DNA from: DASVDE01 sp963740065
GTDB taxonomy: Bacteria; Actinomycetota; Thermoleophilia; Solirubrobacterales; 70-9
Direction: 5' to 3'
DNA: 64,000 nt
Assembly (NCBI GenBank): GCA_963740065.1
Contig: CAVUCS010000002.1
Span: forward strand, 124,001-188,000
The notes beneath the pieces were generated by a model. The model ran no database searches and had not been told where the DNA came from. It saw nothing but the letters and a program-made list of their open reading frames with translations. Both the position numbers and the translations under genes were made by a program. This document shows, piece by piece, positions 25,877 to 34,396 of this stretch. Positions within the stretch are counted from its first letter, which is position 1; each line of letters starts with the position of its first letter.

Positions 25877-28693
25877 TCAGCCGCAGCCGGTGTTGTTGCC
25901 GCACGACGAGCACGTGTAACAGGAGCCGGTGCGCTGCATCATGCCGCCGCACTGCTCGCAGGCGGGGCCGAGGTCTAGGCCGGACATTTTGGCCGGGACC
26001 ACCGGCGGGGTGTCGGTGAAGGCCGCTGCGGCGGGGACGGCTTCGCCGCCTGTCTTCTTCGCCTTATCGGCACCGTTGCCGTGCCCATTGCCGCCGTTGG
26101 CCGGTCCGGCCGTGTCGGTGGCGATGCCGAGCCCCAGCTGGCTCGTCTCCGCGTCCTTTTTCGCCCGCACCTCTTGGGTGAGGATGCCGAGTTCTTCCAG
26201 CTCGTCGATGTCGTCGATGAAGCGGCTGGCCAGCCAGCGCATGATGTAGTCGGGCATCGATTTGGCGAACGGGATCTCCGGGTTGCCGGTAATCCCCTCC
26301 GGCTCGAAGCGCATGTAGCTGAACTTGCGCACGAAGACATCGAGCGGGACGCCGTACTGGAGGCCGATCGAGATCGCCGTCGCGAAGGCGTTGAGCAGCC
26401 CGCGCATAGTCGACCCTTCCTTGCCGATGTCGGTGAGGAAGATCTCCCCGACCGTGCCGTCCTCGTACTTGCCGGCGGTGATGTAGCCCTCGTGCCCGGC
26501 GATCGAGAACTTATGGGTGATCGACTCGCGCTCGCGCGGCATCCGCTTGCGCTCCGGGGGCGCCGCGACGACCTCCGCCTCGGCCCCCTTCTCCTCCTGG
26601 GCGTCGGTGCGCAGCGCCTGCGCCGTCTTCGAGCCGTCGCGGTAGATCGCAAGCGCCTTCAGACCACCCTTCCATCCGCGCGTGTAGGCGTCGGCGATGT
26701 CCTCGATGGTCGCCGTCTGCGGCAGGTTGACCGTCTTGGAAATCGCGCCGCTGATGAACGGCTGGGTCGCGGCCATCATGTCGATGTGGCCGGTGTGGGA
26801 GATCGCCCGCTCACCGACCGCGACGTCGAAGATCGGCAGGTGCTCGTCCTTGAGGCCGGGGGCGCCGATGATCGTCGCGTTCTCGGTGATGTGGGCGTCG
26901 ATCTGCTCGACCTGGGGTTCGGCGTATCCGAGCGTGCGCAGCGCCAGCGGCACCGATCTGTTGACGATCGTCATCTGGCCGCCGCCGACCAGCTCCTTGA
27001 ACTTGACCAGGGAGAAATCGGGCTCGATCCCAGTCGTATCGCAGTCCATCAGGAAGCTGATCGTCCCGGTCGGCGCCAGCACCGTCGCCTGCGCGTTGCG
27101 GTAGCCATGCTCTTCGCCGAGCTCGACCGCCTCATCCCAGGAGCGCTGCGCCGCTTCCAGCAGCTCGCCCTTGATTCCGGTCGGGTCGATGTCATAGGAG
27201 GCGTCGCGATGCATCCGCATCACCCCGTTGTGAGGCTCGCGGTTCTTTTCGTATTCGTCGTAAGGCCCGGTTGCGCCGGCGGCGATAAGCGCTGACTGGC
27301 GGTATGCCCGCCCGGTCATCAGCGCCGTGATCGCGGCGGCGACGTTGCGGCCCTCATCGGAGTCGTAGGGGAGACCGTCGGACATCAGCAGCGCGCCGAG
27401 GTTGGCGTAGCCGAGCCCGAGCTGGCGGAAAGAGTTGGCGTTGGCGGCAATCTCCTCGGTCGGGTAGCTGGAGTTGCCGACGACTATCTCCTGGGCGAGG
27501 AAGACGACATCGACCGCGTGCTCGAAATCCTCGGTGTCGAAGGAGCCGTCCTTGCGGCGGAACCTCATCAGGTTGAGCGAGGCCAGGTTGCAGGCCGAGT
27601 CATCGACGTGCATGTACTCGCTGCAGGGATTCGAGGCATTGATCCGACCCGACTCCGGGCAGGTGTGCCAGCGGTTGATGATCGTGTCGTACTGGACGCC
27701 GGGATCGGCGCAGCGCCAGGCGGCGTCGGCGATCTGATTCATCAGGTCGCGGGCCGGCAGCGTCTTCACCGCCTCGCCGGTGGTGCGGGCGGTCAGGCCC
27801 CAGTCCTCGCCGGCCTCGACCGCCTCCATGAAGTCATCGGTCACTCGCACCGAGTTGTTGGCGTTTTGGTACTGGATCGAGGTAAAGCCCTCACCGTCGA
27901 TCGACATGTCGAAGCCGGCGTCGCGCAGGGCCTCCGCCTTCTTCTCCTCATCGGCCTTGCACCAGATGAAGTGTTCGATGTCCGGATGGTCGACATCGAG
28001 GACGACCATCTTCGCCGCGCGCCGGGTCTTGCCGCCGGACTTGATCGTCCCGGCCCAGGAGTCGGCGCCGCGCATGAAGCTGACCGGTCCGCTCGCCGTC
28101 CCGCCCTTCTTCAGGGGCTCCATCGAGCCGCGGATGTTGGAGAGGTTGATCCCCGAGCCGGAGCCGCCGCGGAAGATCTTTCCCTCCTTGGTGTTCCAGC
28201 CGAGAATCGACTCCATGTTGTCCTCGACGCTGAGGATGAAGCAGGCGGAGCACTGCGGCCGCTCTTCGAAGCCGACGTTGAACCAGACCGGCGAGTTGAA
28301 AGCCGCCTTCTGGTTGAGCAGGATCGAAGTCAGCTCCGCCTCGAAGGCGTCGGCGTCTTCCTCGGAGGCGAAGTAGCCCCCCTCGCGTCCCCAGTTGGAG
28401 ATCGTCCCCGCGACCCGTCCGATCATCTGTCTCACCGAGGACTCGCGCTCGGCGCTGCCGAGCTGTCCGCGGAAGTACTTCTGGGCGACGATGTTGGTTG
28501 CGTTTTGCGACCAGGACTTGGGGAACTCGACCCCGCGCTGCTCGAAGGCCGGGCTCTCCGGATTGCCGATCACCGCATCGCGGATCTCCCACTCGATTTC
28601 GTCGAAGGGGTGTATCCCCGGAGAGGAAAAGCGGCGTTCGATGGCGAGGCCCTTAAGACCGTTTTTCGGAGCGCTGGTGGCGGTCTGGGACAT
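25877..28693 (-). CDS. nrdJ: vitamin B12-dependent (class II) ribonucleotide reductase
   Basis: This large enzyme (938 aa) makes deoxyribonucleotides using adenosylcobalamin. Landmarks are FNVGFEERPQCSACFI (redox cysteine), GGSGSGINLSNIR, the active-site NPCSEYMHVDDSACNLASLNL and PTGTISFLMDCDTTGIEP. The C terminus carries a zinc-ribbon-like CEQCGGMMQRTG then CYTCSSCG, the form found with thioredoxin-recycled class II enzymes. The ATG at 28693 follows an ideal ribosome site (AGAGGAGA). Class II enzymes work with or without oxygen. No other ribonucleotide reductase is in the window. Confidence 0.97.
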   Translation of the reverse strand: MSQTATSAPKNGLKGLAIERRFSSPGIHPFDEIEWEIRDAVIGNPESPAFEQRGVEFPKSWSQNATNIVAQKYFRGQLGSAERESSVRQMIGRVAGTISNWGREGGYFASEEDADAFEAELTSILLNQKAAFNSPVWFNVGFEERPQCSACFILSVEDNMESILGWNTKEGKIFRGGSGSGINLSNIRGSMEPLKKGGTASGPVSFMRGADSWAGTIKSGGKTRRAAKMVVLDVDHPDIEHFIWCKADEEKKAEALRDAGFDMSIDGEGFTSIQYQNANNSVRVTDDFMEAVEAGEDWGLTARTTGEAVKTLPARDLMNQIADAAWRCADPGVQYDTIINRWHTCPESGRINASNPCSEYMHVDDSACNLASLNLMRFRRKDGSFDTEDFEHAVDVVFLAQEIVVGNSSYPTEEIAANANSFRQLGLGYANLGALLMSDGLPYDSDEGRNVAAAITALMTGRAYRQSALIAAGATGPYDEYEKNREPHNGVMRMHRDASYDIDPTGIKGELLEAAQRSWDEAVELGEEHGYRNAQATVLAPTGTISFLMDCDTTGIEPDFSLVKFKELVGGGQMTIVNRSVPLALRTLGYAEPQVEQIDAHITENATIIGAPGLKDEHLPIFDVAVGERAISHTGHIDMMAATQPFISGAISKTVNLPQTATIEDIADAYTRGWKGGLKALAIYRDGSKTAQALRTDAQEEKGAEAEVVAAPPERKRMPRERESITHKFSIAGHEGYITAGKYEDGTVGEIFLTDIGKEGSTMRGLLNAFATAISIGLQYGVPLDVFVRKFSYMRFEPEGITGNPEIPFAKSMPDYIMRWLASRFIDDIDELEELGILTQEVRAKKDAETSQLGLGIATDTAGPANGGNGHGNGADKAKKTGGEAVPAAAAFTDTPPVVPAKMSGLDLGPACEQCGGMMQRTGSCYTCSSCGNNTGCG

Positions 28694-28714
28694 CAAACTT
28701 CTCCTCTCGAAGGC

Positions 28715-28744
28715 TTTAAAGGGGGAGCTGTTCAGGATCGTCAA
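28715..28744 (-). promoter_or_regulatory. candidate nrdJ promoter
   Basis: On the minus strand a TTGACG (28744-28739) and a TTTAAA (28720-28715) are separated by 18 bases, resembling -35 and -10 elements, and they lie 22-51 bases upstream of the nrdJ ATG. The 130-base divergent spacer has no cobalamin riboswitch: it is too short, and no B12 box was seen. Confidence 0.4.
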
Positions 28745-28823
28745 CCAGTCGGACAGACTTTGCGATGGCAGTTTCCGCAAACGCCGCGAATTTCTCGCCC
28801 TCATCCCCTATGGTGACAAGACG

Positions 28824-29528
28824 ATGATGCGGGCGAGGGCCGCCGCAAAGGCGGAATCTGCAAAAGAAGTTGCAGGCGATGCGATCGCCGCGGTCAAGCC
28901 GAAGCTGCGCGGCGTCTCCCATGAGTGGGCCTTCTTCGTCTCACTCTTCCTTGGCGGCGGGCTGATTGTCGCTGCCGACAGCCCAACGGCGACCGTCGCG
29001 GTCGCCATCTACGCCGCCAGCCTCTCCGCCCTGCTCGGCACCAGCGCCCTCTACCACCGGGTCAACTGGAGACGCCCCAGCGTGCGCCTTTGGATGCGCC
29101 GCCTCGATCACTCGATGATCTTTTTCCTGATCGCCGGGACCTATACGCCTTTCGCTCTACTCGTCTTGAACGGCCCGCTCGCCGACGCCGTCCTCGCGGT
29201 CGTCTGGATCGGCGCGATCGCCGGCGCGATCGTCGAGATGGTTTGGATAGAGCACCCGAAATGGGTTGCGGCGCTCATATATGTGTCTTTGGGATGGGTG
29301 GCGATCATCGCCTTCCCCGGACTGTGGGATGAGATGGGGATGACGGGAACCATGCTGGTCGCCGCCGGAGGCCTTCTCTACACCGCCGGCGCGATCGTCT
29401 ACGCGACCCAGCGCCCCAATCCCTTCCCGCGCGTCTTCGGCTATCACGAGGTATTCCACGCCCTCGTCATCCTCGCCGCCGCCGCCCAGTTCGCCGCCAT
29501 CGCCTTCTACGCCCTCCCCGCTGAATAG
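28824..29528 (+). CDS. hemolysin III / PAQR-family membrane protein
   Basis: This is a seven-helix membrane protein (234 aa) of the hemolysin III family. The metal-binding-like histidine motifs are ALYHRVNW, LDHSMIFFLIAGTYTPF and the C-terminal YHEVFHALVI, as in adiponectin receptors with hydrolase-like zinc sites. The ATG at 28824 was chosen; upstream frame up to 28395 is antisense to nrdJ. It is divergent from nrdJ. The stop codon lies within the left arm of the family B repeat. Confidence 0.92.
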   Translation: MMRARAAAKAESAKEVAGDAIAAVKPKLRGVSHEWAFFVSLFLGGGLIVAADSPTATVAVAIYAASLSALLGTSALYHRVNWRRPSVRLWMRRLDHSMIFFLIAGTYTPFALLVLNGPLADAVLAVVWIGAIAGAIVEMVWIEHPKWVAALIYVSLGWVAIIAFPGLWDEMGMTGTMLVAAGGLLYTAGAIVYATQRPNPFPRVFGYHEVFHALVILAAAAQFAAIAFYALPAE

Positions 29529-29643
29529 AGCCCCATCCCGGTAGGGGTGGAGCGTCTTGTGCTTTTTCGGCGCAGCGGCTCGCGGTAAGCCGGAAACGCT
29601 CCTCGAAAAAGTTAAGCGGAACCCCTACCGGGATGGGGCTCTA
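29526..29643. repeat. structured 115-bp repeat, family B, copy 2
   Basis: The outer stem TAGAGCCCCATCCCGG (29526-29541) pairs with CCGGGATGGGGCTCTA (29628-29643). The first three bases are the stop codon of the hemolysin III gene, and the last three are the stop codon (TAG on the minus strand) of the precorrin-2 dehydrogenase gene. The element therefore exactly bridges two convergent genes. Inside, GGAGCG (29549) could pair with CGCTCC (29597), and CTTTTTCG pairs with CGAAAAAG. Confidence 0.92.
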
Positions 29644-30387
29644 CGCCAACGCGGCAGCGGCGCGCTCTTTGGCCGCTTCGATCAACGCCAGGACCTGTGT
29701 CTCCTTGCCCTCGCGCAGGAGGACGACCGGGTCGGGGTCGCCGTTGACGATCCCCTCGAAGAACTCCTTGCGGTCCTGGTAGGTCGGCAGTGTCCCCTTC
29801 GCCCAGCCGCGGGCATCGTTGAGGACGATCGCCAGGCGCGCGTACTCCTCGCCGAACAGCTCGGAAACCTCGCGCTTCATCCGCTTTGCCAGGGCGGGGG
29901 AGGCGCCGGCGGTCGAGATCGCGATCGCCAGCGGCCCGGTGCGGACGATCGCCGGCAGGATGAAGTTGCATAGCGGCGGCACGTCGACGACGTTGACCAG
30001 CATCGCCCGCTTCTCGGCGTCGTCGTAGACGCCGATGTTGACCTCGCTGTCGTCGGTCGCGGCGATTGCCATGAAGATGCCCTCGAGGTCGGGCGCTCCG
30101 GCATAGGGGCGCTTCTCCCACTCGATCGATCCCTCCTTGGCAAGGTCCTCCAGCTCTGGGTGGGCGACCGGCGCGATCAGCGTCACGTCGGCGTCGCAGG
30201 CGAGCAGTCCCTCGACCTTCTCCAGGCCGATGTCGCCGCCGCCGATCACGACGCAGCGCCGCCCTCTCAGCTTCAGGCAGGCGATGTAGAAGGGGGTCTC
30301 CAACATGTCCCGCACGCAGGACTGGTCGCAGATCCCTTTGCGGAGCTGACAGACGCACTCCTTGCCGGCATAGGCCTGGGCTGGCAC
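29641..30387 (-). CDS. precorrin-2 dehydrogenase / siroheme synthase N-terminal domain protein
   Basis: This NAD-dependent enzyme of siroheme synthesis oxidises precorrin-2 to sirohydrochlorin (248 aa). Landmarks are a Rossmann motif CVVIGGGDIGLEKVEGLL, ATDDSEVNIGVYDDAE and the STAGASPALAKRMKREV segment. The C-terminal methyltransferase of CysG is absent. The GTG start at 30387 is ten bases after the epimerase stop; an internal ATG at 30306 would skip a cysteine-rich leader (CVCQLRKGICDQSC) that is unusual for the family. Siroheme would serve sulfite or nitrite reductase; it is not linked to B12 by context alone. Confidence 0.9.
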   Translation of the reverse strand: MPAQAYAGKECVCQLRKGICDQSCVRDMLETPFYIACLKLRGRRCVVIGGGDIGLEKVEGLLACDADVTLIAPVAHPELEDLAKEGSIEWEKRPYAGAPDLEGIFMAIAATDDSEVNIGVYDDAEKRAMLVNVVDVPPLCNFILPAIVRTGPLAIAISTAGASPALAKRMKREVSELFGEEYARLAIVLNDARGWAKGTLPTYQDRKEFFEGIVNGDPDPVVLLREGKETQVLALIEAAKERAAAALA

Positions 30388-30397
30388 GGTCAGAAGG

Positions 30398-31330
30398 TTA
30401 GAGGGACTGCAAGGTCAGGCGGAGCCCGTCCTCCAGCTCCACCTGCGCCCGCCAACCCAGCTCGCTCTCAGCGCGGGACGGATCGACCGCGATTCGCTGC
30501 ACCTCGCCGGTGCGCGCGGGGGCCAGCTCCGGCTCGAATCCGGCGGCTTCACCGAGCTCCCCGAGCAGTCGCGCCAGCTCCAGCACGTCGGTCTCCTGTC
30601 CTGTGCCGACGTTGATCGGCCCGGTCGCGTCGGACTCCGCCGCGGCCAGCGCCGCCGCGACCACGTCTCCCACATATATGTAGTCACGGGTCTGCTTGCC
30701 GTCGCCGTAGACGGTTGGCCGCTCGCCTTCGCGCAGTCGCCCGCAGAAAATCGCGATCACACCCGCCTCGCCCAGCGGGTCCTGCCGTGGCCCGTAGACG
30801 TTGCCGAGGCGCAGGCTCACCCCGGATAGCCCGTAGAGGCGCTCGTATAGGGCCAGATAGCCCTCGGCGGCGAACTTGCTCTGCCCATAGGGAGAGAGCG
30901 GCGCGATCGGCGCGCCTTCCGGTAGGGGCAGCTCTTGACCGGCTCCCTCGCCGTAGATGGCCCCGCCGGTGGAGACGAAGACGAAGCGACTCGTGCCCGC
31001 CAGTCGCGCCGCTTCCAGCACGTTGGAGGTCCCTCCGACATTGATCGCGGCGTCGAAGGCTGGATCGACGATCGACTTGCGGACATCGATCTGGGCGGCC
31101 AGGTGGAAGATCGTCTCCGGCTTCGAGTCGCGGGCCAGCGCCGCTACGGCGTCGGCATCGCGGATGTCCAGCTCGACCAGTTCAGCCCCCGCCGCGAGCG
31201 CCCCGTCGAGGTTTTCCCGTCGCCCGGTCGAGAGGTCATCGAGCACGGTCACCTCATCCCCTCGGGCCAACAACGAGTCGACCAGGTTGGAGCCGATGAA
31301 CCCCGCGCCGCCTGTCACCAAAGTCCTCAT
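30398..31330 (-). CDS. NAD-dependent sugar-nucleotide epimerase (GalE-like)
   Basis: This is an extended short-chain dehydrogenase (310 aa). The NAD motif is VTGGAGFIGSNLVD, the catalytic pair is in SPYGQSKFAAEG (Tyr-x-x-x-Lys), and a GNVYGPRQDP loop follows. It is most like UDP-glucose 4-epimerases, making cell-surface sugar precursors, but related dehydratases cannot be excluded. The ATG at 31330 was chosen; sequence upstream is antisense to topA. It is divergent from topA and ten bases upstream of the precorrin-2 dehydrogenase gene. Confidence 0.9.
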   Translation of the reverse strand: MRTLVTGGAGFIGSNLVDSLLARGDEVTVLDDLSTGRRENLDGALAAGAELVELDIRDADAVAALARDSKPETIFHLAAQIDVRKSIVDPAFDAAINVGGTSNVLEAARLAGTSRFVFVSTGGAIYGEGAGQELPLPEGAPIAPLSPYGQSKFAAEGYLALYERLYGLSGVSLRLGNVYGPRQDPLGEAGVIAIFCGRLREGERPTVYGDGKQTRDYIYVGDVVAAALAAAESDATGPINVGTGQETDVLELARLLGELGEAAGFEPELAPARTGEVQRIAVDPSRAESELGWRAQVELEDGLRLTLQSL

Positions 31331-31335
31331 TCGGT

Positions 31336-31358
31336 CGCCGATCCTAGGGGGATCGGCG
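31336..31358. promoter_or_regulatory. 9-bp inverted repeat between epimerase and topA
   Basis: CGCCGATCC and GGATCGGCG pair around a TAGGG loop in the 78-base divergent spacer between the epimerase gene and topA. It could be an operator for either gene or an mRNA hairpin in the epimerase leader; nothing decides between them. Confidence 0.4.
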
Positions 31359-31408
31359 CGCGCGAGGCCGTCGGGCCAGCCGAACGCCCCTGCTACCCTC
31401 GCCGACCC

Positions 31409-33679
31409 ATGAGGCTGATAGTCACCGAGAAGAACAACTCCGCCAAGAAGATTGCCGAGATCCTCGGTCGCGGCGACGTTTCCTCGGACAGAACCTTCAG
31501 AGTCCCGTTCTACACCTGGAGCGACGCCGACGGCGACCATATGACGATCGGCCTCAAGGGCCACGTGCTCGGTCCCGCCTTCCCCGAGGGCTACTCGAAC
31601 TGGCAGAGAACCGATCTGCACGACCTGATCGACGCCGAGCTGATCAAGGAGCCGACCGACAAAAACGTCGTCAGAGCGATCAAAAAAGTGGCCAGAGGCG
31701 CCGACGAGCTGGTGATCGCAACCGACTTCGACCGCGAGGGTGAGCTGATCGGCCTCGAGGCGCTGGAGGAAATGCTTGACGCCAACCCGGAGCTGGGCTC
31801 GCGCGAGGGCACCGCCGACGGGACGTTGAGAATCCAGCGCGCCCGCTACTCGGCCCTGACCAAAGAGGAGATCGAGCGCGCCTTCGGCGAGCTTGACGAG
31901 CTCTCCTACCCGCTTGCCAACGCCGGCGCCGCGCGCCAGGACATCGACCTGCTTTGGGGGGCGACGCTGACCCGCGCGGTCTCCCTCGCCAGCCGCCGCT
32001 TCGGCTCCAACTTCCTCTCGGTCGGCCGCGTGCAGAGCCCCACCCTGGGCCTGATCGTCGAGCGTGAGATGGAGCGCCGCGCTCACGTCGCCAGACCGTT
32101 CTGGGAACTGTTCGCCAAGTTTGAGCACGCCGACGGAAGCTTCGAGACTCATCACAGCGTCGACAAATTCTGGGATAAGGCGGAGGTCGACGCGGCGCTG
32201 GCGGGCACCGCCGGCCCCGGCACCGTCAAGTCGGTCACCGCGCGCAAGAACACGCGCCGCCCGCCGACTCCTTACAACACGACGGCCTTCAGCACCGACG
32301 CCTCCAGTCGACTTGGCATCACCCCCGCCAGCGCGATGCGGATCGCCGAAGACCTCTACATGGACGGCTTCATTTCCTACCCGCGCACCGACAACACGGT
32401 CTACCCGTCCTCGTTGCCGGTCCGCGAGCTGGTCGCCTCGTTGGTGCGGGTCAGAGAGTTTTCCGCGGCCTCCGGCTTGCTCGATGGCGAGTTGACGCCG
32501 ACGCGCGGCAGAAAAGAGACGACCGACCACCCGCCGATCTACCCGACGCAGGCAATTCACCCCGGCGCCCTCGAAGGCCCTAAGCGCCGCGTCTACGAAC
32601 TGGTCGTGCGCCGCTTCCTCGCCACCTTCAGCCCGCCGATGATCACCGAGTCGACCCGGGCTGACATCGAGGCCGGCTCGGAGACTTACTTCGTCCGCGG
32701 CTCGGTCGTCGTCGATCCCGGCTACGCCGGCATCTACACCTACGCTCGCTCCGCCGACGAGGAGATCCCGGCGCTACAGGAGGGCCAGCAGCTCGACCTC
32801 GCCGGAGAGCCCTGGATCGTCGACAAGGAGACTCAGCCGCCGTCGCGCATCTCCCAGGCGAAACTGATCGAGATGATGGAGGAGCGCGGCCTCGGCACAA
32901 AAGCGACCCGGGCCGACATCATCCAGAAGCTCTTCGACCGCGGTTACGTCTACGGCAACCCGCCGGTCCCTTCGGAGACCGGGATCGCCCTCTATGAGGC
33001 CTTCAAGAACTTCGTGCCGGCGATGGCGACGCCGGAGATGACCGCCCAGTTGGAGGCGGAGATGGACCGGATCGCCGCCGGCGAGATGACCAAGGGCTCC
33101 GTCGTCGGCGAGAGTCGCGACTTGCTGCACAGAACCTGGACCGAGATCGACGCCAGTAGAGAAGACCTGGCCAAAGTGATCTGGAAAGGGATGGACGAGG
33201 ACCGCATTCTCGGCCCGTGCAAGGCCTGCGAGGAGGCCGGCCGTAAGAAGGAAGACGGCTCGCCGCACATGCTGCGGATCATCCGCGCGAAAAAATCGGG
33301 CAAACGATTCGTCGGCTGCACCGGTTGGACGCTCGACGATCCCGAGTCATGCGATCAGACTTTCCCGCTGCCGCAGCGTGGCGACGTCTTCCGCCTTGAG
33401 GAGCGCTGCAGCATCTGTGAGCGGACCCCGCGCCTCAAAGTCGTCCCCTTCCGCGGCCGTCCCTGGAACCTCTGCCTCAACGACGACTGCGAGTCGATGC
33501 AGGAGATGAAGAAACGCCGCGCCGAGCGCGAGGCGGCCAAAGCCGCGAAAGCGGCGATGGCGAGAAAGCCGCCGGCCAGAGGCGATGAGGATGCGGCGCC
33601 GGCAAGGGGCAGAAGAGCCTCCAAAGCGGACACAGCCACGCGGGGCCGCAAACGCGCTAAAGCCGCGTCCAAAGGCTGA
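31409..33679 (+). CDS. topA: type IA DNA topoisomerase, archaeal-like TopA
   Basis: This enzyme relaxes negative supercoils (756 aa). The Toprim domain is seen as LIVTEKNNSAKKIAEIL and ATDFDREGELIG. The active-site tyrosine is Tyr324 in FISYPRTDNTVYP, whereas bacterial TopA has a T-Y-M-R-T-D-S motif; the P-R-T-D-N-T-V-Y-P form is that of archaeal topoisomerase I. Also archaeal-like are LGTKATRADIIQKLFDRGYV and the QSPTLGLIVEREMERR spacing. Two zinc-finger-like segments (CKACEEAG; CSICERTP and CLNDDC) and a lysine/alanine-rich tail close the protein. tmk and holB follow, the usual actinobacterial topA neighbours. Confidence 0.93.
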   Translation: MRLIVTEKNNSAKKIAEILGRGDVSSDRTFRVPFYTWSDADGDHMTIGLKGHVLGPAFPEGYSNWQRTDLHDLIDAELIKEPTDKNVVRAIKKVARGADELVIATDFDREGELIGLEALEEMLDANPELGSREGTADGTLRIQRARYSALTKEEIERAFGELDELSYPLANAGAARQDIDLLWGATLTRAVSLASRRFGSNFLSVGRVQSPTLGLIVEREMERRAHVARPFWELFAKFEHADGSFETHHSVDKFWDKAEVDAALAGTAGPGTVKSVTARKNTRRPPTPYNTTAFSTDASSRLGITPASAMRIAEDLYMDGFISYPRTDNTVYPSSLPVRELVASLVRVREFSAASGLLDGELTPTRGRKETTDHPPIYPTQAIHPGALEGPKRRVYELVVRRFLATFSPPMITESTRADIEAGSETYFVRGSVVVDPGYAGIYTYARSADEEIPALQEGQQLDLAGEPWIVDKETQPPSRISQAKLIEMMEERGLGTKATRADIIQKLFDRGYVYGNPPVPSETGIALYEAFKNFVPAMATPEMTAQLEAEMDRIAAGEMTKGSVVGESRDLLHRTWTEIDASREDLAKVIWKGMDEDRILGPCKACEEAGRKKEDGSPHMLRIIRAKKSGKRFVGCTGWTLDDPESCDQTFPLPQRGDVFRLEERCSICERTPRLKVVPFRGRPWNLCLNDDCESMQEMKKRRAEREAAKAAKAAMARKPPARGDEDAAPARGRRASKADTATRGRKRAKAASKG

Positions 33680-33691
33680 GGCCCGCGGGCC

Positions 33692-34279
33692 TTGTTCGTC
33701 TCGCTTGAAGGCATAGACGGGTCAGGCAAGAGCACGCAGGCGAAGCTTCTTGCCAAAGCGCTTGGCCCCGAGACGCTCCTGATCCGCGAGCCCGGCGGCA
33801 CCGCCGCCGCCGAGCGCATCCGCGAGCTGCTCGCCGACCCCGATCTGGAGTTGGACCCATACGCCGAGCTGCTGCTCTTCCTCGCCGCCCGCGCCGACCT
33901 CACCGCCCGGGTCATCCGCCCGGCGCTGGAGGCGGGGCTCGACGTCGTCTCCGACCGCTTCGCGGACTCGACCGTCGCCTACCAGGGGGCCGCGCGAGGC
34001 CTCGGGGTGGGGGAGACGATTTCCCTCACCGATTCCGCCAGCGACGGTCTCTGGCCCGACCTGACGATCCTGCTGCGGCTTGACCCCGAGGTAGGGCACG
34101 AGCGCGCCGAAGGCAAGGACCGCTTCGAGTCCGAGGGTCTGGAGCTGCAGAGGGCGGTGGCTGAGGCCTACGAGGAGATCGCCCAGATCGCTTCGGACCG
34201 GGTGGTGGTGGTCGACGCCGGCGGCAACGTCGAACAGGTCCATCAGCAGGTAATGGAGGCGGTCGAGTCTCGTCGTTAG
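33692..34279 (+). CDS. tmk: dTMP kinase
   Basis: This enzyme phosphorylates dTMP to dTDP (195 aa, standard length). The P-loop is SLEGIDGSGKSTQAK, the DR(Y/H)-like motif is SDRFADSTVAYQGAARGL, and the lid region carries RFESEGLELQRAVAEAYEEIA. The start is a TTG at 33692, twelve bases after topA, with no strong ribosome site. It should be cotranscribed with topA; an 80-bp GC-rich hairpin separates it from holB. Confidence 0.95.
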   Translation: MFVSLEGIDGSGKSTQAKLLAKALGPETLLIREPGGTAAAERIRELLADPDLELDPYAELLLFLAARADLTARVIRPALEAGLDVVSDRFADSTVAYQGAARGLGVGETISLTDSASDGLWPDLTILLRLDPEVGHERAEGKDRFESEGLELQRAVAEAYEEIAQIASDRVVVVDAGGNVEQVHQQVMEAVESRR

Positions 34280-34295
34280 GGACGCTGCGCCCCGG

Positions 34296-34375
34296 CCCGC
34301 GGGTCCTGTCATGGGGGGAGGGGGCGCTGCGGGCGGGGTCGTCCTCGACCCCCCTCCCCCCATGCCACCCGCGGG
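34296..34375. repeat. 80-bp GC-rich composite hairpin between tmk and holB
   Basis: The outer stem is CCCGCGGGT (34296-34304) with ACCCGCGGG (34367-34375). After a short internal loop comes a 15-bp stem, CATGGGGGGAGGGGG (34310-34324) with its complement at 34350-34364. The apical part contains GGTCGTCCTCGACC. It sits between co-directional genes and could attenuate holB. The poly-G/C arms resemble the palindrome inside nuoG. Confidence 0.8.
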
Positions 34376-34396
34376 AGAGGCGAATAGGCTCAGAGC

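Noticed and set aside
28694..28823. Cobalamin riboswitch before nrdJ
   Set aside because: The spacer is 130 bases including promoter and divergent start, too short, and no B12-box sequence is visible.
29557..29973. Plus-strand open frame through family B copy 2 into the precorrin-2 dehydrogenase gene
   Set aside because: It starts inside the repeat and is antisense to a recognised enzyme; no ribosome site and no family resemblance.
30935..31408. Upstream extension of topA
   Set aside because: It is antisense to the epimerase gene; TopA homology begins at the ATG at 31409.
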